Shown piece by piece: positions 59,297 to 64,000 of a stretch of 64,000 nucleotides of DNA (its first letter is position 1; each line of letters opens with the position of its first letter). This stretch comes from an uncultured Acidimicrobiales bacterium. Its GTDB lineage: Bacteria; Actinomycetota; Acidimicrobiia; Acidimicrobiales; SZUA-35. Under the pieces are notes generated by a model. That model was not told where the DNA came from. It made no database searches and saw only the letters and a list, made by a program, of their open reading frames with translations. The position numbers and the translations under genes are program-made. The stretch lies in NCBI GenBank assembly GCA_937997485.1, contig CALKTH010000036.1:19354-83353 (forward strand). The letters are read 5' to 3'.

Positions 59297-60478
59297 ATGA
59301 CGTTTGGTCCCGACCTACTCACCGCCGCCTCCGCCTTCGATGCCGACACCGTCGAACTGCGCCGAGCGATCCATCAGGATCCCGAGCTCGGCCTTCAACT
59401 CCCACGCACCCAGCAGCGCATTCTCGATTCGCTGACAGGTCTTGGGCTCGACATCACGCTTGGCGAGTCCACCACCTCTGTGGTCGCTGATCTCGACACC
59501 GGCCGCCCTGGACCGACGGTGCTCCTACGGGGCGACATGGATGCGCTTCCGCTACAGGAAGACTTTGTCACGGACTTCCAGAGTGCCAACGACGGCATGA
59601 TGCACGCCTGCGGGCACGACTCACACGTGTCGATGCTGGTGAGCGCAGCCAAGTTGCTGCACGAAAACCAAGGCGAGTTCGACGGCAAGATCCGCTTCAT
59701 GTTCCAGCCGGGGGAGGAGGGGTTCCACGGCGCCAGATTCATGATCGATGAGGGTGTGCTGGACGGTGTTGACCGGGCGTTCGCAATCCACGTGTTCACG
59801 AACATGACCAACGGCATGATCGCCACTCGTCGAGGGTCGCTGATGGCCAGCGCCGACCGGTTCGAGATCCGAGTGAACGGTGCTGGCGGCCACGCTTCCG
59901 CTCCGCACAACTGTGTCGACCCGATCCCGGCTGCTGCGGCGACGATCACCGGGCTGCACACCATGGTCAGTCGATCGGTGGACCCAGCCCTCAGCGGGTT
60001 GGTCACCGTCGCGCACATCGAAGCCGGCACGACAAACAACGTCATCCCTCCCTCGGCGTACATGGAGGGCACGATTCGAGCCCTCGACGAGGGCACCCGC
60101 AACGTCCTGCACGAAGGTGTCGAACGAGTCGCAACGGGAACTGCTGCCGCCCATGGGTGCAGCTGCACCACCTCAATCGTTCCCGGCTACCCGGTCACCA
60201 TCAACCATGATGATCAGGCCGATCTCACCTTGCAGATGGCTGCCGACGTGCTGGGCGATGAGAATGCCGTGGCCATGCCGCAGCCTGTTCTCGGAGCAGA
60301 GGACTTCAGCTATGTCCTCCAGCACGTGCCAGGGGCGATGGCGTTCCTCGGCGTGTGTCCGGACGACCTCACGCCAGCGACCGCAGCGCCGAACCACTCG
60401 AACCTGATGCGGGTGAACGAGTCCAAGCTGGCGAACGGCGTCGCGCTCTACGCCGCCATGGCCATGCACCGAGACTGA
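59297..60478 (+). CDS. M20-family amidohydrolase
   Basis: A 393-residue zinc-dependent amidohydrolase of the hippurate/IAA-amino-acid hydrolase group. LLRGDMDALPLQED carries the first Asp, MMHACGHDSHVSML the zinc His and Asp, FMFQPGEEGFHGARFM the Glu pair, and GAEDFSYVLQHVPGAM the final metal site. It cleaves N-acyl amino acids or similar amides. ATG 59297 is exactly 6 nt after AACGAT and gives the usual start MTFGPDLLTAAS; GTG 59267 is an alternative. A large inverted repeat follows the stop and separates it from the facing peroxidase. Confidence 0.92.
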   Translation: MTFGPDLLTAASAFDADTVELRRAIHQDPELGLQLPRTQQRILDSLTGLGLDITLGESTTSVVADLDTGRPGPTVLLRGDMDALPLQEDFVTDFQSANDGMMHACGHDSHVSMLVSAAKLLHENQGEFDGKIRFMFQPGEEGFHGARFMIDEGVLDGVDRAFAIHVFTNMTNGMIATRRGSLMASADRFEIRVNGAGGHASAPHNCVDPIPAAAATITGLHTMVSRSVDPALSGLVTVAHIEAGTTNNVIPPSAYMEGTIRALDEGTRNVLHEGVERVATGTAAAHGCSCTTSIVPGYPVTINHDDQADLTLQMAADVLGDENAVAMPQPVLGAEDFSYVLQHVPGAMAFLGVCPDDLTPATAAPNHSNLMRVNESKLANGVALYAAMAMHRD

Positions 60479-60492
60479 CCGCCGCCTCGCCC

Positions 60493-60543
60493 CAGAATTG
60501 CAGACCTCATGTACCTCTCAGGTACATGAGATCCACAATTCTG
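60493..60543. terminator. Two-part palindromic terminator between convergent genes
   Basis: An inner perfect 11-bp stem, CTCATGTACCT (60506-60516) with AGGTACATGAG (60520-60530) and loop CTC, is enclosed by an outer perfect 8-bp stem, CAGAATTG (60493-60500) with CAATTCTG (60536-60543). The 5-nt internal loop is unpaired on both sides. It lies 14 nt after the M20 stop and 26 nt before the peroxidase stop. No long T run is present. Confidence 0.65.
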
Positions 60544-60569
60544 AGGCTCGGAGACCGAAGTCGTGGCAG

Positions 60570-62246
60570 CTACTGGCCTCGACTGGTGGGGTCGACACCG
60601 GCGACGGTCAGCAGATCCGACATCGTGAACTCGCCCGTGCCACCACGGGAGGGGAGTGTGGGGCTCCAGTCGGGCTCGGCTGACATGTACGAGGTCGAAT
60701 CCATCTGGAGGAGCCCAAGGAACACTTCAGCCACGATGCGACCGCCAACGGGTCCGAGGTGCAGGCCGTCGGCCATGATCTCGGCCTCACGCATGATGTA
60801 CACCCACAGCGGCGTGCGGCCAGCAAGCGGGGGCACCACGTCGTTGATGTCGGCGAGATCGCGAGCACTGAGGACGGGCGCGCCCATCGAACGAGCGACT
60901 CGCTGCCCCGAGGGGATGCTCCACGTGATGTGTCGCAGCAGATTGCGAGTTGCGAGGGACAGCGGACCGATTGGCTCGCCCCGGGCCGTGGAGATGGCTC
61001 CCATCGGCAGCTGGAACAGGGGAGAGGACAGCTTGGTGTCGATCCGCTTGTTGGGCTTGACCTCGCCGTCCTCGAAGTCGAAGAACGTCTGCCAGCCGAT
61101 GAAGCGTCGAGGGGCTCGAGAGCCTCCGGCCAGATCATCCGGATCGGGTTGGCCAAACGTTTCTGGATCGAACACGAAGGCGAAGAAGGGCTCGCCGTTG
61201 TCTCCCGCGAGGTTCGCTCGATACGACGGACGAATCAGCGAGTGGCCGAAGCGATAGGCGGAGGTCTGGAACTCCACGGGAATCGATGGTCGATTCGGTG
61301 TGTAGTGCTGACGGCCGTTCTGAAGGATGTCGTCGACCATCGCCTGACCCACGAACTGGGGGAGGAACTGGTGCACGATGAGCCACTGGTAGTGCCATCG
61401 AACGGTGCGTTGGGCGGTTTCGAACGCAGCTTCGTCTCGCTGACCGCTGGCACGAACACGGTCGAGCACTGCGTTGTGGAACAGCAGGAACGCAGCCTGG
61501 AGGCCGGAGATGATGAGGTTCTCGTCGTTGCGAGGGTCGCCGATGATGGCCGTGCCGTCTGCATTGCGAGGCACGTCTTCGAAGAGACCCCCGGTCTCGA
61601 CACGGAACTGGTACCGGTCGGCCGTGCGATACAAAAGCGGCGACTCGTCGGGTCCGCCGCCGTACACGCTGTCCAGGTCGAAGCGGGGCGTCCGCAGGTT
61701 GACACTTCGCCGCACGGACGTCTGCTGACCGAGCGTTGACCCGCCATCGTTGGTGATGTCGTGGTCCAAGAACTGGCCCATGAACGTGGAGCCCGCCGTC
61801 TGACTCGGATTGTCGGGGTTGTTGGGGCTGAGTTCGGGTTCGGTGATCAGCCGGATCGGCCCGACTTCGAGCGGGTCATTCGCATCGAGCAGGCCGCCTG
61901 GTCGCCCGAGTTCCACAAGCATTGCGGTGAGTCCGTCGCCCGCCTCGGCGAAGGGAGGCTCCTCGTCGAACATCCGGGTGAAACGGCCGGGTCCGTCATC
62001 GGGAGCACTTGACGTCCGCTGGGGGCGGTCGCCTCGATTGCGTCCGTCTCCCGAACCTCGTCGGCGGTCACCGCGAGATGGCCGTTGGGCAGCAGCGGCG
62101 GCAGGAATACCAGCGACGACAGCCCCGACGCCAATGGCACCGAGCGCCTTGCGCCTGGACACCTTGGAGGCGCCAGCTTCTAGGGCGGCGTCCTCGTCGG
62201 TTGCTGCGTCGATTGCAGCATCGTCAGTGTTGGTCGTGTCGTCCAT
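60570..62246 (-). CDS. Animal-type haem peroxidase, Tat-exported
   Basis: A 558-residue peroxidase of the animal haem peroxidase superfamily. STFMGQFLDHDITND has the distal His (about 162) with the calcium-site Asp, and AYRFGHSLIRPSY the proximal His (about 335). A twin-arginine signal, SRRKALGAIGVGAVVAG (Arg 31, Arg 32), follows an acidic 27-residue N-terminus, so export as a folded haem protein is expected. Bacterial members can oxidise halides or phenols; activity here is unknown. ATG 62246 has AGGAG 7 nt upstream. The gene upstream on the same strand, 107 nt away, is a small membrane protein. Confidence 0.93.
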   Translation of the reverse strand: MDDTTNTDDAAIDAATDEDAALEAGASKVSRRKALGAIGVGAVVAGIPAAAAAQRPSRGDRRRGSGDGRNRGDRPQRTSSAPDDGPGRFTRMFDEEPPFAEAGDGLTAMLVELGRPGGLLDANDPLEVGPIRLITEPELSPNNPDNPSQTAGSTFMGQFLDHDITNDGGSTLGQQTSVRRSVNLRTPRFDLDSVYGGGPDESPLLYRTADRYQFRVETGGLFEDVPRNADGTAIIGDPRNDENLIISGLQAAFLLFHNAVLDRVRASGQRDEAAFETAQRTVRWHYQWLIVHQFLPQFVGQAMVDDILQNGRQHYTPNRPSIPVEFQTSAYRFGHSLIRPSYRANLAGDNGEPFFAFVFDPETFGQPDPDDLAGGSRAPRRFIGWQTFFDFEDGEVKPNKRIDTKLSSPLFQLPMGAISTARGEPIGPLSLATRNLLRHITWSIPSGQRVARSMGAPVLSARDLADINDVVPPLAGRTPLWVYIMREAEIMADGLHLGPVGGRIVAEVFLGLLQMDSTSYMSAEPDWSPTLPSRGGTGEFTMSDLLTVAGVDPTSRGQ

Positions 62247-62353
62247 GGCATTGCTCCTGTCGTCGGGTGTGTTCTCGACTCTGGGAATGTCATGTGAGCG
62301 CTATGTGATGAACAGGTGAGGGTTCGTGTTTTCGTCGCCGTCGGCGAGGAGGT

Positions 62354-62674
62354 TCAGTCCTGAAGAGAGGGGGCGCGCCGGATCACGATCTGATCGCGAT
62401 CGATCACGAAGGCCGTCGTGGTCGTTGTCTCCACGACTGCTTCCGTAGCGACCGCGTCGCGTCTTGAGACCTCCCGACGTCCTTCGCTCACAAGCTCAAC
62501 AACGACCGGCTCGCTACTGGTTGCACTGTTGATCACAATCGGCGAGAGCGAAGCCGACGAGTTGGCTGCCGGGGGAGTGTCGGCACCCCGACCGATCATC
62601 ACCATCGCCGCGATCAACGCCACCAGGACGAACTGCGTCAAGAAGATCAATCGCCATGCGCTCGGAAACCCCAT
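62354..62674 (-). CDS. Small membrane-anchored protein
   Basis: A 106-residue protein with one transmembrane segment near its start (about 9-28, LIFLTQFVLVALIAAMVMIG), then an extracytoplasmic Ser/Val/Thr-rich part ending IDRDQIVIRRAPSLQD. No domain recognised. ATG 62674 is chosen; AAGAGT lies 6 nt upstream, and the longer frame to 62716 adds a charged stretch that would still overlap the divergent GrpB-like fragment. It precedes the peroxidase gene on the same strand, so a role beside it is possible. Confidence 0.6.
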   Translation of the reverse strand: MGFPSAWRLIFLTQFVLVALIAAMVMIGRGADTPPAANSSASLSPIVINSATSSEPVVVELVSEGRREVSRRDAVATEAVVETTTTTAFVIDRDQIVIRRAPSLQD

Positions 62675-62931
62675 CGGCTGACTCTTCGCCGAGTGCGGGT
62701 TCTTTGGATGCGGCACGCGAGATCACTGAAGCGTTCGGGACGCCTCGATTCGCGCAGGTGTACCTCGCGTTTCGGAACGGTCTGAGGGCGGATTCGACGC
62801 TCAGAGACGAATACGCCCAGTTGAAGCAGCGCGTGTCGGAAACAACCGCCGATGACCGAGAGGCCTACACCAAAGCAAAGTTCGGCTGGGTGCTCGCGAC
62901 CGTTGATCGACTCGACCGGGAAGCTGGCTAG
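62656..62931 (+). pseudogene. C-terminal fragment of a GrpB-family protein
   Basis: A 91-residue frame whose last 60 residues match the GrpB C-terminus: VYLAFRNGLRADSTLRDEYA, then LKQRVSETTADDREAYTKAK and FGWV. The complete GrpB at 7958 has the same layout (YVLFRNALRGEPGLREGYEA, AERFPDDRVAYTDGK). The N-terminal nucleotidyltransferase half with GSTSVPG and the metal Asp is missing; the first 30 residues are Ser-rich and unrelated. It overlaps the start of the divergent membrane gene by 19 nt and the facing ArsR stop by 4 nt. A truncated or decaying gene is likeliest; expression is doubtful. Confidence 0.55.
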
Positions 62932-63635
62932 GCGAGGGTTGATGCCTGAGCTGGCGACGCGCTCGCCGACAGATCAAAGAAGGCGAACATTTCGGACTTG
63001 CCGAGGTCGGTGACCCGAATGGAACGTGCCACGTGGTCTCGAGCGAGCCAGCCCCGCTGGATCAGCGCCTCGAGCATGCTGTTCGCGGCACGACCGGCAA
63101 GGTGCGGTCGCCGTTCCGTCCAATCAAGGCAGCTTCGAACGGTCGCTTGGCTCGGCTTCCTCAGATCATCAGCATCGACTCCAAGGCTGACGAGCAGCGC
63201 TTCACCGGACGCAGTGAGATTGAGCTTGTCCTCGAACGGCTCGATGTGGCCGCTGGTCAGCAGCTCGTCGTAGATGCGTACCGCGAGCTCGCCGGCAAGG
63301 TGGTTGTAACAGGTGCGGGCATAGACCAAAGCGCTCGGGGCCTTTGGCCCCGGCATGTTGGCCGCCACAGACACCGAACCGATGCTCTCGAGCATTGCCG
63401 CCACCTCGGGGGTTGCGAGCCGGAAGTAGCGATGCCGGCCTTGAGGCTCCACGGCCACCATTCCAACATCCTGAAGCTTCGACAAGTGCTCGCTGATGGT
63501 TGAAGGTGAGACACCGATGAACCGGGCGAGCTCGCTACCCGTGTGAGCCCGCCCATCCATGAGCGCACAAAGGATCTCTGACCGAGTCTCGTCGGCGAGC
63601 ATTGAACCCACGATGGAAAGCAGTGTCCTGGCCAT
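62928..63635 (-). CDS. ArsR-family winged-helix regulator with C-terminal extension
   Basis: A 235-residue regulator. The N-terminal 90 residues are a classical ArsR winged helix: LADETRSEILCALMDGRAHT, then ELARFIGVSPSTISEHLSKL and a wing QGRHRYFRLATPEV. A longer C-terminal region (RTCYNHLAGELAVRIYDELL, then TASGEALLVSLGVD) resembles the second winged helix of the extended ArsR proteins in actinobacteria. ATG 63635 is exactly 6 nt after TAGTGT (63647-63642). The palindrome 63656-63679 lies just upstream of that hexamer, so autoregulation is expected. The few Cys residues do not form an obvious metal site. Confidence 0.88.
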   Translation of the reverse strand: MARTLLSIVGSMLADETRSEILCALMDGRAHTGSELARFIGVSPSTISEHLSKLQDVGMVAVEPQGRHRYFRLATPEVAAMLESIGSVSVAANMPGPKAPSALVYARTCYNHLAGELAVRIYDELLTSGHIEPFEDKLNLTASGEALLVSLGVDADDLRKPSQATVRSCLDWTERRPHLAGRAANSMLEALIQRGWLARDHVARSIRVTDLGKSEMFAFFDLSASASPAQASTLA

Positions 63636-63655
63636 GGCCTGACACTACGCCGGAG

Positions 63656-63696
63656 ACGTTTCGGAGCATGCCGAAACGTGACGACCGTACGTTTCG
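63656..63696. promoter_or_regulatory. Palindromic operator of the ArsR-family regulator plus third half-site
   Basis: ACGTTTCGG (63656-63664) and CCGAAACGT (63671-63679) are perfect 9-nt inverted repeats separated by 6 nt. A further direct copy, ACGTTTCG, stands at 63689-63696. The palindrome lies at the -35 position of the leftward ArsR promoter (TAGTGT 63647-63642). Confidence 0.7.
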
Positions 63697-64000
63697 CCCG
63701 TGACTCAACTTCTCCTCACCGTCGCCGGCCTGACCATCAAGACGGCAGGGCGGCGTACAGCGACCCGGATTCTTTCTCCGTATCAGACATAACGTTCATT
63801 ATGCAGCACTTGACGGTTTGCGGCAGTTTCCTCGAACACCGCCAAAGCGCACGCCCTCACTCCTGCCTGCGGCTATCGGGTGCATGTCACCGTCAGGATC
63901 GGGAGCGAAATGCACCCAATGTTCGGACAGCTATTGGGCGGTCAATCAACGCCGTGGCGTCGTTCCAAGTGCTTGAACACCGCGCTACCGGTCACTCGGC
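63697..64000. other. Right-hand end of the window, no convincing gene
   Basis: A 30-codon frame (GTG 63700 to TAA 63792, beginning TQLLLTVAGLTIKTAGRR) starts just past the operator but is too short to judge. CATAA/TTATG (63788-63803) and GGGTGCAT/ATGCACCC (63878-63885 and 63910-63917) are short inverted repeats of unknown meaning. Nothing else was recognised; a gene may start beyond the window. Confidence 0.5.

Noticed and set aside
1..64000. CRISPR arrays, insertion sequences, integrons or attachment sites
   Set aside because: No repeat-spacer array, no transposase or integrase frame and no long terminal repeats were seen.

Overview
The window looks like chromosomal DNA of a high-GC actinobacterium, most likely of the class Acidimicrobiia (Ilumatobacter-like). 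The grounds are inference from gene content: a fused two-domain coenzyme F420 synthase (fbiC), three F420-dependent luciferase-like oxidoreductases, a mycothione-reductase-type flavoprotein, an actinobacterial-length transaldolase paired with transketolase, a separate-subunit ADP-forming acyl-CoA synthetase and frequent GTG starts. No rRNA, tRNA, insertion sequence, integrase, phage gene or CRISPR array was seen. Gene density is very high and most neighbours overlap by 4 nt or lie within a few tens of bases.

Layout. 1-9.9 kb: 3' part of ribonuclease D, a small acidic-tailed protein, a ClC channel-like protein with CBS domains, a cysteine-rich protein, then a leftward operon HxlR regulator - fbiC - LOG-family protein, a GrpB protein, a DUF2087 regulator and an AlkB-like repair dioxygenase. 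9.9-19.6 kb: transketolase/transaldolase, a FIST sensor protein, a TetR regulator, the two acyl-CoA synthetase (ADP-forming) subunits, a PBP4-type carboxypeptidase and a Lon N-domain protein. 19.6-31.5 kb: three small membrane/basic proteins, tRNA m1A methyltransferase, acyl-CoA dehydrogenase, PEP carboxylase, epoxide hydrolase, LytR_C protein, NUDIX hydrolase, pantothenate kinase (preceded by a CoA-transferase remnant), a glycosyltransferase and a sulfotransferase. 31.5-37.3 kb: glycogen genes glgX-glgA facing glgC, then a YceI protein. 37.5-48.6 kb: F420-dependent oxidoreductases, enoyl-CoA hydratase, MFS transporter, aminotransferase, DUF983 protein, mycothione reductase, a PAS/degenerate GGDEF protein, a metallo-beta-lactamase-fold hydrolase and a J-domain protein. 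48.6-64 kb: a structured noncoding stretch, glucose-6-phosphate isomerase, SMI1/KNR4 protein, selenoprotein-O homologue, a second MFS transporter, a VOC dioxygenase-like gene with a divergent Lrp regulator, a TauD-type dioxygenase, a di-haem cytochrome lipoprotein, an M20 amidohydrolase, a Tat-exported animal-type haem peroxidase and an ArsR-type regulator with a clear palindromic operator.

How it fits together. Central carbon and storage metabolism is well represented (pgi, tkt, tal, ppc, glgX/glgA/glgC), together with cofactor supply (fbiC for F420, coaA for CoA) and F420-, CoA- and mycothiol-linked enzymes that would use those cofactors.

The most striking regulatory pattern is a recurring hexamer of the type TAnnnT placed 6 (sometimes 7-8) nt before an ATG or GTG, usually with no Shine-Dalgarno sequence. 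It implies many leaderless transcripts and was used here to choose several start codons. The other leading candidates for something undescribed are a multi-hairpin noncoding element with a canonical terminator on the minus strand (48.65-48.86 kb) and several well-formed palindromic operators next to regulators or starts.
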